In this document: positions 10,769 to 18,517 of the stretch, piece by piece
How positions within the stretch are numbered: the first letter of the stretch is position 1
Layout: the number at the start of each line of letters is the position of its first letter
Origin: an uncultured Oscillospiraceae bacterium
Lineage (GTDB): Bacteria; Bacillota; Clostridia; Oscillospirales; Oscillospiraceae
Reading direction: 5' to 3'
Length of the DNA: 64,000 nucleotides
Assembly (NCBI GenBank): GCA_947585425.1
Contig: CANPWZ010000004.1
Span: forward strand, 1 to 64,000
Notes under the pieces: generated by a model
What the model was told of the DNA's origin: nothing
The model's input: the letters and a program-made list of their open reading frames with translations, nothing else
Databases searched by the model: none
Position numbers and translations under genes: made by a program

Positions 10769-11563
10769 TCACACCACCAGGTAGCCGCCGGAGCAGTCGG
10801 CGTTGCTGCCGGTGATGAAGTCGGAGGCGGCGGAGGACAGGAACAGCGCATAGCCCACGAAGTCGGCGGGCTCGCCCAGACGGCCGATGGGCTCCCGGTT
10901 CAGGAAGTTCTTGTACACGGCGGAGTCGGGGTCGAACATCCACTCGGTCAGGTCGGAGCGGAACACGGTGGGGCAGATGGAGTTGACGTTGATGCCGTAC
11001 TTGGCGGTCAGGTCGCAGGCCAGGCAGGAGACCATCAGGTCGGCGCCGCCCTTGGAGGTGCAGTAGCCGGTGTAGCCCGCCATGCCGCGCTTGGAGCGCT
11101 GGGAGGTGACCACCACCATCTTGCCGCCCTTGCCCTGGGCCACCATCTGGTGGGCCACATACTTGGTGACGATGTAGACGCTCTTGCAATCGGCGTCCAT
11201 GATGTACTGCCAGTCGGCCACGGACTGCTCCAGCACGTTCTGGGGCTTGTTGAAGCCGTGGGCCACGGCCAGGATGTTGATCTCGCCGTACTTGGCTACG
11301 CAGGCCTTGATGAGGGCGTCGACGTCCTCCTCCTTGGCGGGGTCGGCCACGAAATAGCCGCAGTCGATGCCCTCGGCCTTGAACTCGTCCTCCAGGGCCT
11401 TCAGCTTCTTGTCGTTCCGGCCGGTCATAAAGACCTTGGCGCCGGCGTAGCCGTAGGCCTTGGCCAGCACGCAGCCCAGAGCGCCGGTGGCGCCGGTGAC
11501 CAGGGCGACCTTGCCCTCGACGGAGAACATATTTTGAACAAAACTCTTTTCCACGGGAACCAT
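10769..11563 (-). CDS. Short-chain dehydrogenase/reductase
   Basis: 264-residue classical SDR. The cofactor motif TGATGALG lies at about residues 23-30, the catalytic Ser/Tyr/Lys region reads [21 protein letters not shown], giving YCTSK, and [11 protein letters not shown] follows. Substrates of this group are alcohols, sugars or ketoacids. The mature enzyme starts at the ATG at 11563, 38 bp after the cupin stop, behind AAAGGAGGA. It provides a second NAD(P)-dependent redox step in the operon; whether it acts before or after the HCDH-type enzyme is unknown. Confidence 0.87.
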   Translation of the reverse strand: MVPVEKSFVQNMFSVEGKVALVTGATGALGCVLAKAYGYAGAKVFMTGRNDKKLKALEDEFKAEGIDCGYFVADPAKEEDVDALIKACVAKYGEINILAVAHGFNKPQNVLEQSVADWQYIMDADCKSVYIVTKYVAHQMVAQGKGGKMVVVTSQRSKRGMAGYTGYCTSKGGADLMVSCLACDLTAKYGINVNSICPTVFRSDLTEWMFDPDSAVYKNFLNREPIGRLGEPADFVGYALFLSSAASDFITGSNADCSGGYLVV

Positions 11564-11601
11564 GGGAAATTCCTCCTTTATAAATTAGTTGAGCGGGCGG
11601 C

Positions 11602-11952
11602 TCACGCGTCGGGATAGTTGATGATGACCAGCATCTTGGCGGGCTTGCCGGACTCGTTCTTCAGGCCGCGGCCCTCGTTGGGGGGGAAGGAGATGGACTC
11701 GTTGGCGTGGATGACATAGACGTTGCCGTCCTTGTCGGTGACGGTCATCTCGCCCTCCAGGACGTAGTAGACCTTCTCCAGCGGGTTGTCCTCATAGGCC
11801 CAGTCGGCGCCGCCGCCCGGCTCGAACTCGGACACGCCGATCCAGAACTTGGTGGCGCCGGTCTCATCCTTGCCGTGATAGCGCTTGCAGGTCACGCCGA
11901 AATGTCCGGGGGGAAAGTAGGGCTGGAGCTCCTGATAGGTACGCTTGATCAT
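11602..11952 (-). CDS. Cupin-domain protein
   Basis: 116-residue single-domain cupin, first gene of the catabolic operon. The beta-barrel motifs are visible around VYYVLEGEMTVTDKDGNVYVIHANESISFPP-type strands (residues about 62-95), but the classical metal ligands are reduced: the first motif lacks the HxH pair. It may bind or isomerise the substrate, or act as a sensor. The frame is open upstream to 12204, but the ATG at 11952 has the ribosome-binding site AGGAAAGGA and the upstream part is AT-rich non-coding DNA that contains the promoter. Confidence 0.8.
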   Translation of the reverse strand: MIKRTYQELQPYFPPGHFGVTCKRYHGKDETGATKFWIGVSEFEPGGGADWAYEDNPLEKVYYVLEGEMTVTDKDGNVYVIHANESISFPPNEGRGLKNESGKPAKMLVIINYPDA

Positions 11953-12014
11953 AGGGGATCTTCCTTTCCTGTATTGGATTTTGGGTGTGCGAGGGTTACA
12001 ACTCTTATGATGAT

Positions 12015-12043
12015 ATGATAAATTTTTTTGGGCAAATTTGCAA
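12015..12043 (-). promoter_or_regulatory. Sigma-A promoter of the catabolic operon
   Basis: TTGCAA (12038-12043), 17-bp spacer, TATCAT (12015-12020) on the minus strand; predicted start near 12008, 56 nt before the cupin ATG. The 11953-12299 gap is AT-rich and otherwise holds only a palindrome, CCGGG-AAAT-CCCGG at 12129-12142, which could bind a regulator upstream of the -35. Confidence 0.65.
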
Positions 12044-12299
12044 GACCTATTGTGGGCTTTCAAGGGGAACACCGCCGGACGGCCATTTCTGAATTTGGAA
12101 TAGTTTTTTGCAAAAATTCGGGTATTTGCCGGGAAATCCCGGACTATTTCACTGAAATTGTGCAAACAACACAAAAAAGCCCCGTGATTTTCTGTACAAT
12201 TCACGATGCGCGTTTTTTAAGCAAATCTTAATCGTATCCCGCCGCCCAACTTAAATCCCGCCTGCTACCATGGCGCTATCTTCCCTGAGGAGGTGCGCC

Positions 12300-13493
12300 A
12301 TGACCGTTTTTCGCCTGATCTGCCTGATCCTGATGGCCGCGCTCAAGCTGTTCGGCGTCTATTTCACGGCGGCGGCCCTGTTCACCGTGCTGCCCCGCCG
12401 GGAGTTCCTCCCCGCCCCCTATCGGACCCGGTTCGCGGTGCTCGCCGCCGCCCGGAACGAGGAGGGGGTCATCGCCGGGTTCGTGGAGAGCGTCAGGGCC
12501 CAGAACTATCCCGCGGAGCTCTTCGACGTGTTCGTCGTCCCCAACAACTGCACCGACGGCACCGAGGGTGCCGCTCTGGCCGCCGGGGCGGAGATTATCC
12601 GCTGCCGGGGACTCGTGGCCGGCAAGGGGGAGGCGCTGCATCAGGCCTTTGAACAGCTGATGGGCCGGGGGTACGACGCCTTTGTGGTGCTGGACGCGGA
12701 CAACACCCTGGCCCCGGACTATCTGGCGAGGCTCAACGACGCGTTCGCCGCCGGCGCGCGGGTGTGCAAGAGCCGCATGAGGACGGCCAACCCTCTGGCC
12801 TCCCCGGTGGCGGGGTGCTACGCCCTGTTCAACTCCTCCGTGGACCTGGTGTGGAACCGGCCCAGGGCCGCCCTGGGGCTGTCCGCCAAGCTGGTGGGCA
12901 CCGGCTTCGCCGTGAGGCGGGAGGTGCTGGAGGAGCTGGGGGGCTGGAACACCTCCACCATCGCCGAGGACTGCGAGTTCGCCTCCCGGCTGGCCCAGGC
13001 GGGGATCCGGGTGACCTGGGTGCCCGGGGCGGTGAATTACGACGAGGCCCCCACGGACTTCCTGGTCTCCCTCCGCCAGCGGAAGCGCTGGATCAGCGGC
13101 ATCATGCAGGTGGGAAAGCTCCGCCTGGGGGAGCTGCTGCGGGCGGACTGCCCCGCGCCCAAACTTCGTTTCGACATGGTCATGTTCCTGCTGCTGCCCT
13201 TCTCCCAGGGGATCGGCGCCCTGCTGGGGGCCGCCCTGCTGCTGACGGGCGGACCTGCCGCCCTGCCGGCGTTCCTGATCGGGCTGCCCTTGGCGTACCT
13301 GGGGGGCGTGGGCGCGGGGGCGGCGCTGGCCCTCTGCGGCGGGTACGATCTGGCCGGGATGGTCCCCGCCATCCTGTTTTTCCCCATCTTCACCGCCTCC
13401 TGGGCGCCTGTCCAGGTCCTCTCCCTGTTCCGGGACACCCGGCGCTGGGTCCCCATCGCCCACCGGGGGGCCGTCCCCGCGGCGGTGAAATAA
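12300..13493 (+). CDS. Membrane glycosyltransferase, family 2
   Basis: 397-residue processive-type GT2 enzyme. One N-terminal hydrophobic segment (residues 4-28), then the GT-A domain with AARNEE, the DxD-type motif VLDADN near residue 130, the acceptor-side ED in IAEDCEF near 225 and QRKRW near 262 (the QxxRW motif), followed by three C-terminal membrane segments. This is the layout of cellulose/hyaluronan-synthase-like or N-acetylglucosaminyl transferases. The ATG at 12300 is preceded by GAGGAGG; an earlier in-frame ATG at 12270 lacks one. Product polysaccharide unknown; no other polysaccharide gene is adjacent. Confidence 0.87.
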   Translation: MTVFRLICLILMAALKLFGVYFTAAALFTVLPRREFLPAPYRTRFAVLAAARNEEGVIAGFVESVRAQNYPAELFDVFVVPNNCTDGTEGAALAAGAEIIRCRGLVAGKGEALHQAFEQLMGRGYDAFVVLDADNTLAPDYLARLNDAFAAGARVCKSRMRTANPLASPVAGCYALFNSSVDLVWNRPRAALGLSAKLVGTGFAVRREVLEELGGWNTSTIAEDCEFASRLAQAGIRVTWVPGAVNYDEAPTDFLVSLRQRKRWISGIMQVGKLRLGELLRADCPAPKLRFDMVMFLLLPFSQGIGALLGAALLLTGGPAALPAFLIGLPLAYLGGVGAGAALALCGGYDLAGMVPAILFFPIFTASWAPVQVLSLFRDTRRWVPIAHRGAVPAAVK

Positions 13494-13597
13494 CGGAAAA
13501 ATTTTCCCCGCACCGTTGCCCGCTCCCGTGCATATACTGACCTGTAAGAGGGGAGTGTTTATCCCGAAACAGAAAGCGAACGGAACAGGAGCGGACC

Positions 13598-13693
13598 ATG
13601 AGACGATTTTTCCACATGATCCCGGACCCCGCGCCCCAGGACGTGGACGACCTGATCTTCGGTCAGGACGGCCCCAGGGTGAGCGAGCGGTGA
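13598..13693 (+). CDS. Possible 31-residue small protein
   Basis: Short ORF starting MRRFFHMIPDPAPQDVDDL with AGGAG 7 bp upstream of the ATG and a terminator hairpin 10 bp after the stop. The basic hydrophobic start and acidic middle are unlike a random reading of this GC-rich DNA, but no homology can be claimed. It lies alone between the glycosyltransferase and prfB; the remainder of the 13494-13817 gap holds a terminator and the prfB promoter. Confidence 0.35.
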   Translation: MRRFFHMIPDPAPQDVDDLIFGQDGPRVSER

Positions 13694-13703
13694 GCGGGAG
13701 ATG

Positions 13704-13731
13704 AAAGGAGCTGCGAAAGCGGCTCCTTTTT
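13704..13731 (+). terminator. Intrinsic terminator upstream of prfB
   Basis: Stem AAAGGAGC / GCTCCTTT with a GAAA tetraloop region and a five-T run; it ends transcription from the glycosyltransferase/small-ORF side before the prfB promoter. Confidence 0.85.
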
Positions 13732-13753
13732 GACTGTCCCGGCAACTTTCTCC

Positions 13754-13782
13754 TTTACAACCGGCCGCCGGTTCTATATAAT
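13754..13782 (+). promoter_or_regulatory. Sigma-A promoter of prfB
   Basis: TTTACA (13754-13759), 17-bp spacer, TATAAT (13777-13782). The predicted start near 13789 lies downstream of the ATG at 13785, which excludes that codon and fixes the prfB start at 13818. Confidence 0.85.
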
Positions 13783-13817
13783 ATATGGGACAAATCAAGC
13801 CAAATGAGGGAAAATCT

Positions 13818-14942
13818 ATGATAGTCCAATTTGAGGAGTACAAGACCAGGCTGAACGCCCTGAAGCCCGAGCTGGAGCTGCTGGGCCAGTCGCTGGATCT
13901 GGAGGGGGCCGAGCGGGAGCTGGACGAGCTGCGGGCCCAGTCCGCCTCCGACGGGTTCTGGAACGACGTGGAGAAGGCCAAAAAGGTCCAGCAGCGGATC
14001 AGCCGCCTGGAGGACAAGATCGCCTCCCAGCAGAAGCGGCTGGGCCAGCTGGACGACCTGCTCACCCTGTGCGAGATGGGCCAGGAGGAGGAGGACGAGT
14101 CCCTGGTGCCCGAGGTGGAGGAGGGCTTTGCCAAGCTGGAGAACGAGATCGCCTCCGCCCGGCTGGACACCCTGCTGTCCGGGGAGTACGACAACTCCCC
14201 CGCCATCGTGTCCCTCCAGGCGGGGGCCGGCGGCACCGAGGCCCAGGATTGGGCCCAGATGCTCTATCGGATGTACACCCGCTGGGCGGAGCGCCACGGC
14301 TACACCTACACCATCCTGGACTACCAGGACGGGGACGAGGCGGGCATCAAGTCCGCCGCCATCCGCATCGAGGGGGACAACGCCTACGGCCATCTGAAGA
14401 GCGAGCACGGCGTACACCGGCTGGTGCGCATCTCCCCCTTCGACGCCAACGCCAGAAGGCAGACCTCCTTCGCCGCGGTGGAGGTCACCCCCGAGCTGGA
14501 CGACAGCGTGGAGGTGGAGATCCGGGACGAGGACCTGACCCGCCAGGTGTACCGTTCCTCCGGCGCCGGCGGCCAGCACATCAACAAGACTTCCTCCGCC
14601 GTGCGCCTCATCCACAACCCCACCGGCATCGTGGTGTCCTGCCAGACGGAGCGCTCCCAGTTCCAGAACGAAGCCACTTGTATGCGGATGCTCCGCTCCA
14701 AGCTCATGCAGATCAAGGAGCAGGAACATCTGGACAAGATCTCCGACATCAAGGGCACCCAGCTGAAGATCGAGTGGGGCAGCCAGATCCGCTCCTATGT
14801 GTTCATGCCCTACCAGCTCGTCAAGGACAACCGCACCGCCTATGAGACCTCCAACGTCAACGGCGTCATGGACGGGGACCTGGATGGGTTCATCAACGCC
14901 TATCTCACCGCCGCGGCCACGGGGACCTGGGCCAGCAAGTAA
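13818..14942 (+). CDS. prfB: Peptide chain release factor 2
   Basis: RF2 reads UGA and UAA stop codons on the ribosome. The codon-recognition tripeptide SPF (in [15 protein letters not shown]) identifies RF2 and not RF1; the catalytic GGQ is in [15 protein letters not shown]. 374 residues is full length. The programmed +1 frameshift found near codon 26 of most prfB genes is absent: the equivalent place (13893-13901) reads CTG GAT CTG, with no in-frame TGA and no Shine-Dalgarno-like stimulator just before it, and the frame is uninterrupted. Start at ATG 13818 with GAGGG upstream. Autoregulation by UGA readthrough is thus not available here. Confidence 0.97.
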   Translation: MIVQFEEYKTRLNALKPELELLGQSLDLEGAERELDELRAQSASDGFWNDVEKAKKVQQRISRLEDKIASQQKRLGQLDDLLTLCEMGQEEEDESLVPEVEEGFAKLENEIASARLDTLLSGEYDNSPAIVSLQAGAGGTEAQDWAQMLYRMYTRWAERHGYTYTILDYQDGDEAGIKSAAIRIEGDNAYGHLKSEHGVHRLVRISPFDANARRQTSFAAVEVTPELDDSVEVEIRDEDLTRQVYRSSGAGGQHINKTSSAVRLIHNPTGIVVSCQTERSQFQNEATCMRMLRSKLMQIKEQEHLDKISDIKGTQLKIEWGSQIRSYVFMPYQLVKDNRTAYETSNVNGVMDGDLDGFINAYLTAAATGTWASK

Positions 14943-14959
14943 ATACCGGCAAAAAAAGG

Positions 14960-14986
14960 ACGGCCCTCCCGGTTCGGGAGGGCCGT
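14960..14986. terminator. Intrinsic terminator between prfB and gtrA-like gene
   Basis: Stem ACGGCCCTCCC / GGGAGGGCCGT with loop GGTTC, preceded by seven A (T-run for the minus-strand gene) and followed by a short TT; it separates convergent genes. Confidence 0.85.
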
Positions 14987-14992
14987 TTCGCG

Positions 14993-15448
14993 CTATCGTT
15001 GGGTGTCCCCGCTCTGTTGAGAGCCGTCCTCCCCGCCCTCCCGGCGGAAGGCAAAGAAGCGCTGGCCGAAGTAATTGAGCCCGGTGTAGAGGCACATGCC
15101 CACCAGCATGGCGGCGTTGTCCTGCACCTTCACGCCGAAGCCGCTCAGCGCCCAGCGCACCAGCGGCTTGGCCACGCCGTAGGCGATGACGGCGCACACC
15201 GCCACCGTGAGGACGAACCGGGCCACCTGGGCCCAGGAGCGCTCCCTGTTTTGGAAGGTGAAGTACTTGTTGAGAAAGTAGCTCACCACGCCGCCCGTCA
15301 CATAGTTGGCGCACACGGACAGCCAGTAGGGGGTGCCCGCCAGATTGTACAGGAGGAACATGATCCCCGAGCCCACCAGCGTGTTCAGCACCCCCACCAG
15401 CAGAAACTTCAGCATGGAGGCGTCAAACAGCCCGCGCAGTTTTTTCAT
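14993..15448 (-). CDS. GtrA-family membrane protein
   Basis: 151-residue protein with four membrane segments and the GtrA pattern FLLVGVLNTLVGSGIMFLL, YVTGGVVSYFLNKYFTF. GtrA-like proteins are thought to help move polyprenyl-linked sugars across the membrane for cell-surface glycosylation. The ATG at 15448 begins MKKLRGLFDAS. It lies 44 bp downstream of the LCP gene on the same strand, so it is probably part of a wall-glycopolymer operon. The tail after the last segment is polar and carries no motif. Confidence 0.87.
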   Translation of the reverse strand: MKKLRGLFDASMLKFLLVGVLNTLVGSGIMFLLYNLAGTPYWLSVCANYVTGGVVSYFLNKYFTFQNRERSWAQVARFVLTVAVCAVIAYGVAKPLVRWALSGFGVKVQDNAAMLVGMCLYTGLNYFGQRFFAFRREGGEDGSQQSGDTQR

Positions 15449-15492
15449 GGCATACACCACACTTCTCCGTGATGATCCCGCCCGATCTGACC

Positions 15493-16560
15493 TTACGGAT
15501 GGCAGATATTCAGGACCTCGGGGGGCACGTCCTCCTGATAAAGGCCCAGACTGTTCACCAGCTCCAGCACCTTCTGGTCGTCCAGCTCGTAGTAGGGGCT
15601 GACCCACTCCCCGTCCAGCACGGCGGTGGCGAGGGCGGTGTCCAGATCCATCCCCACGGCCTGGGTGGCGAACCAGACCATCTGGTTCAGTTCCATGTCG
15701 GTCTTCACGTAGGAGGAGAGGATGTTGATGAGGTCGGGCACCTTGTCCACGTTGGACAGGGTGACCGTCTGCTTGGCCAGGGCGGTGAGGAACTTCCGCT
15801 GGGTCTGGGTGCGGCCGATGTCGGCGTTGGCGTAGCAGCTGCGGCACCGCATGACCCCAAGGGCCTGATTGCCGTTCAGCTTCTGGTAGCCCTTTTTGAT
15901 GTGGATGTGGAGGTCCTGATAGGGATCGTCATAGTCCATGTTCACGGGCACGTCGAAATAAACCCCGCCGATCTTGTCCACGATGGACTTAAAGGCCCTG
16001 GTGTTCACCTCGACATAGTAGTCCACCGGCACCGCCAGCATATCGGAGACGGTGTCCATCAGCAGCTGGGTGCCGCCCAGGGACTCCATGGTGTTGAGCT
16101 TTCGGTACTTGCCCTGCACCCGCACCACCGTGTCCCGGGGAAGGGACACCAGAGAGGCGGTCTTGCCCTTGGTGTCGAACACGCCCAGCATCATGGTGTC
16201 GGTGCCGCCCATGTCCGCCGAGCCGATGAGCAGGCAGGTGTATACCCCCTCCCGCCGGTGGAGGACGAGCTCCTCCGGCTCCTGGGTGGGCTGGGCGGTG
16301 GGCTCAGCGGAGGGCTGAACGCTGGGCTGGGCGCCGGGGGTCGCGGCGGGGCCCGCGTTGGGGTCGCCGGGCCCCTCGTCGGAGGTGGGGTGGAACACCA
16401 CCTGGTCGTCCACGTCCGGGGCGGGCGCCCAGAGGCGGAAGGCCACATAGCCCACCACGATGACCAGCGAAAAGGCGAACACGGTGATATACAGGCCCCG
16501 GAAAAAGCGGAAAAGCCCGGAGCCGCTCTTTTCCCGGCGTTTTTGTTCTCTCTTTGCCAT
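15493..16560 (-). CDS. LytR-CpsA-Psr (LCP) family wall-polymer ligase
   Basis: 355-residue membrane-anchored protein: basic N-terminus, one membrane segment (residues about 21-45), a Pro/Ser/Thr/Gln-rich linker (about 60-95) and an extracellular LCP domain. Conserved residues are visible in DTMMLGVFD, SLPRDTVV and RCRSCYANADIGRTQTQRKFL, the last holding the paired arginines. LCP enzymes attach undecaprenyl-linked teichoic acids or capsules to peptidoglycan. A minus-strand promoter with a good -10 lies upstream at 16625-16653, and the GtrA gene follows in the same direction. Confidence 0.93.
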   Translation of the reverse strand: MAKREQKRREKSGSGLFRFFRGLYITVFAFSLVIVVGYVAFRLWAPAPDVDDQVVFHPTSDEGPGDPNAGPAATPGAQPSVQPSAEPTAQPTQEPEELVLHRREGVYTCLLIGSADMGGTDTMMLGVFDTKGKTASLVSLPRDTVVRVQGKYRKLNTMESLGGTQLLMDTVSDMLAVPVDYYVEVNTRAFKSIVDKIGGVYFDVPVNMDYDDPYQDLHIHIKKGYQKLNGNQALGVMRCRSCYANADIGRTQTQRKFLTALAKQTVTLSNVDKVPDLINILSSYVKTDMELNQMVWFATQAVGMDLDTALATAVLDGEWVSPYYELDDQKVLELVNSLGLYQEDVPPEVLNICHP

Positions 16561-16624
16561 GGTTGGTTCCTCTCTCTTGACCGGGCGGGAGCGCCGCCCG
16601 GATTATGTCAACTTTGACCCACAC

Positions 16625-16653
16625 AGTATACAGGGCCCGGCGTGGAAATGCAA
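16625..16653 (-). promoter_or_regulatory. Sigma-A promoter of the LCP gene
   Basis: TTGCAT (16648-16653), 17-bp spacer, TATACT (16625-16630) on the minus strand; start near 16618. It is divergent from the Crp/Fnr promoter 37 bp away. Confidence 0.7.
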
Positions 16654-16689
16654 GTACAAAGTGTAAATAATTTTGGGCACACTTCCATA

Positions 16690-16717
16690 TTGACAGCGGG
16701 GAAAATGACGCTATAAT
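16690..16717 (+). promoter_or_regulatory. Sigma-A promoter of the Crp/Fnr-type regulator and ABC operon
   Basis: Consensus TTGACA (16690-16695), 16-bp spacer, consensus TATAAT (16712-16717). It covers the ATG at 16716, so translation must start at 16749, which has GGAGGG in front. Confidence 0.85.
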
Positions 16718-16718
16718 G

Positions 16719-16742
16719 AAAGTGTATCAAATGATACACTTT
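16719..16742 (+). promoter_or_regulatory. Palindromic operator over the regulator's transcription start
   Basis: Perfect 11-bp arms, AAAGTGTATCA and TGATACACTTT, separated by AA. The site begins 2 bp after the -10 and covers the predicted start, the expected position for repression. Two-fold symmetry and size suit a Crp/Fnr dimer, although the half-site is not the classic TGTGA or TTGAT. In RNA it would also form a hairpin just before the ribosome-binding site. Confidence 0.7.
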
Positions 16743-16748
16743 GGAGGG

Positions 16749-17411
16749 ATGCCTGTGGAGCCGGATCGGACTGCGGAACACCCCCTGTTCGCGGGCGTGG
16801 ACGGAGCGCTGCTCCGGGCGGCGCTGGCCTCCGCCGAGGAGCTGTCCCATCGGAAGGGGGAGACTATCTACACCCAGGGACGGTTCCGCCGGTGCCTGGG
16901 GGTGCTGCTGGAGGGCAGGGTGCGGGTGGACAAGGGCGCTCTGGCCATGTCCACGCTGAACGCCGGCGACCTGTTCGGGGCGGCCGCGTTGTTCTCCGAC
17001 GGGGCGGACTACCCCACCACCCTCACCGCCCAGACCGACTGCCGCATCCTGCTCATCCCCCAGGAGGGGGTGCGGCGGCTCATTCGGGAGGACGGCGGCT
17101 TTGCCGAGCGGTATGTGACCTATCTGTCCGGCCGCATCCGATTCCTCACCGGGCGGCTGGGGGCGCTGTCCGCCGTCTCCGCGGAGGGCAGGCTGGCCCA
17201 GTACCTGCTCACCGCCTGCGGGGAGGACGGGGCCCTCACCCTGTCCGCCGCCCAGCTCTGCCGGCGCATCGGCGTGGGCCGGGCCACCCTGTACCGCTCC
17301 TTTGAGGAGCTGGAGGGGGCCGGAGCCATCGCCCGGGAGGGCAAGACCATCCGCGTGACCGACCGGGAGCGGCTCAAGGCCGCTCTGGCCGGCCGCCCAT
17401 CCCACCACTGA
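16749..17411 (+). CDS. Crp/Fnr-family transcriptional regulator
   Basis: 220-residue regulator: N-terminal cyclic-nucleotide-binding-type beta-roll (residues about 10-120; GDLFGAAALFSD is the phosphate-cassette region but the cAMP-binding Arg/Ser pattern is not intact) and a C-terminal helix-turn-helix (LSAAQLCRRIGVGRATLYRSFEELE, read as two helices around GVGRATLY). No N-terminal cysteine cluster is present, so it is not an oxygen-sensing Fe-S Fnr. It lies 20 bp upstream of the ABC substrate-binding gene, co-directional, and its promoter carries a perfect palindrome, so local control of the transporter and autorepression are likely. Effector unknown. Confidence 0.88.
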   Translation: MPVEPDRTAEHPLFAGVDGALLRAALASAEELSHRKGETIYTQGRFRRCLGVLLEGRVRVDKGALAMSTLNAGDLFGAAALFSDGADYPTTLTAQTDCRILLIPQEGVRRLIREDGGFAERYVTYLSGRIRFLTGRLGALSAVSAEGRLAQYLLTACGEDGALTLSAAQLCRRIGVGRATLYRSFEELEGAGAIAREGKTIRVTDRERLKAALAGRPSHH

Positions 17412-17431
17412 AACGGAAAGGAACGATCGAC

Positions 17432-18517
17432 ATGAACCTGAAGAAGCTCACCGCCCTGCTGCTGGCCCTGGCGCTGGCATTCGCCCTGGCCGCCTGCGGC
17501 AAGCCCGCCGCGGGCTCCAGCGAGGCCCCGTCCGAACTCCCCAGCGAGGCCCCGTCCGAGGCCCCCTCCGAGGTCCCGTCGGAGGAGCCCTCCGCCGCGC
17601 CCAGCGAGGACATCCATGTGGAGCATGCCATCACGCGGCTGGCGGTGCTGTCCGGCCCCACCGGCATCGGCGCGGCCAAGCTGCTGTCCGTCCCCGGGGA
17701 GAACGCCCAGGGCTACGAGTATACCATCGAGGCGGACAACTCCGCCCTGGTGGCCGGCCTCACCGGCCCCGAGCCCATCTATGACATCGCCACCATGGCC
17801 TCCAACATGGCGGTGAACCTCTACAACAAGACCGACGGCGGGGTGAAGATCATCGCCCTGGGCACCCTGGGGGTCCTCCACATCATGGAGAGCGGCGGCG
17901 GCGCCTCCATCAACTCCATCGCCGACCTGGCGGGGAAGACCATCTGGTCCGCCGGCCAGGGAGCCAACCCGGAGTATATCCTCCGCCACCTGCTGGAGGA
18001 GAGCGGCGTGGCCGATCAGGTGACCGTCCAGTTCGCCGAGGCCGCTGAGATCCAGGCCAAGCTGCTCTCCGGCGAGATCGAGTGCGCCATGCTGCCGGTG
18101 CCCGCCGCCACCGCCGCCATCGCCAAGAGCGAGGGCTCCGTGCGGGACGCCATCGACGTGACCGAGGCCTGGAGCGAGGCCGAGCCCGTGGGCCAGCTGG
18201 TGATGACCGCCGTGGTGGTCCGCACCGCGTTCCTGGAGACCTATCCAGACGCGGTGGCCGCCTTCCTGAAGGACTATGAGGCCTCCATCGACTATGTGAC
18301 CGGCAATGTGGACGAGGCCGCCCAGATGGTGGCCGACCTGGGGATCACCCCCTCCGCCGGCATCGCCAAGGCCGCCATCCCCCAGTGTCACCTGACCTTT
18401 ATCGCGGGGGCGGACATGCAGCCCGCCGTCTCCGACTACTTCCGGGTGCTGTGGGAGCTGGACCCCGCCTCTATCGGCGGCTTCATCCCCGACGACGGCA
18501 TCTACTATGTGGGCTGA
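17432..18517 (+). CDS. ABC transporter substrate-binding lipoprotein (NMT1/SsuA type)
   Basis: 361-residue lipoprotein: signal peptide with lipobox ALAAC, Cys22, then a low-complexity linker of repeated Pro-Ser-Glu units (residues about 27-57) and a periplasmic-binding domain of the NMT1/TauA/SsuA kind (LAGKTIWSAGQGANPEYIL, LLSGEIECAMLPVPAA). Such proteins deliver pyrimidine thiamine precursors, nitrate, sulfonates or other small organics. It is translationally linked to the permease (11-bp overlap) and the ATPase. The linker DNA is internally repetitive and explains the repeat-like look of 17520-17600. Substrate unknown. Confidence 0.88.
   Translation: MNLKKLTALLLALALAFALAACGKPAAGSSEAPSELPSEAPSEAPSEVPSEEPSAAPSEDIHVEHAITRLAVLSGPTGIGAAKLLSVPGENAQGYEYTIEADNSALVAGLTGPEPIYDIATMASNMAVNLYNKTDGGVKIIALGTLGVLHIMESGGGASINSIADLAGKTIWSAGQGANPEYILRHLLEESGVADQVTVQFAEAAEIQAKLLSGEIECAMLPVPAATAAIAKSEGSVRDAIDVTEAWSEAEPVGQLVMTAVVVRTAFLETYPDAVAAFLKDYEASIDYVTGNVDEAAQMVADLGITPSAGIAKAAIPQCHLTFIAGADMQPAVSDYFRVLWELDPASIGGFIPDDGIYYVG

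Noticed and set aside
13785-13817. Upstream ATG (13785) as prfB start; likewise 16716 for the Crp/Fnr gene, 45000 for the response regulator and 26738 for the SGNH gene.
   Set aside because: Each lies inside or before a sigma-A promoter -10/-35, so it would not be in the mRNA; downstream starts have good ribosome-binding sites.
17515-17605. Short tandem repeats resembling a CRISPR or VNTR, also 26510-26590.
   Set aside because: These encode Pro/Ser/Glu and Pro/Thr/Glu linkers of lipoproteins; no spaced unique segments.
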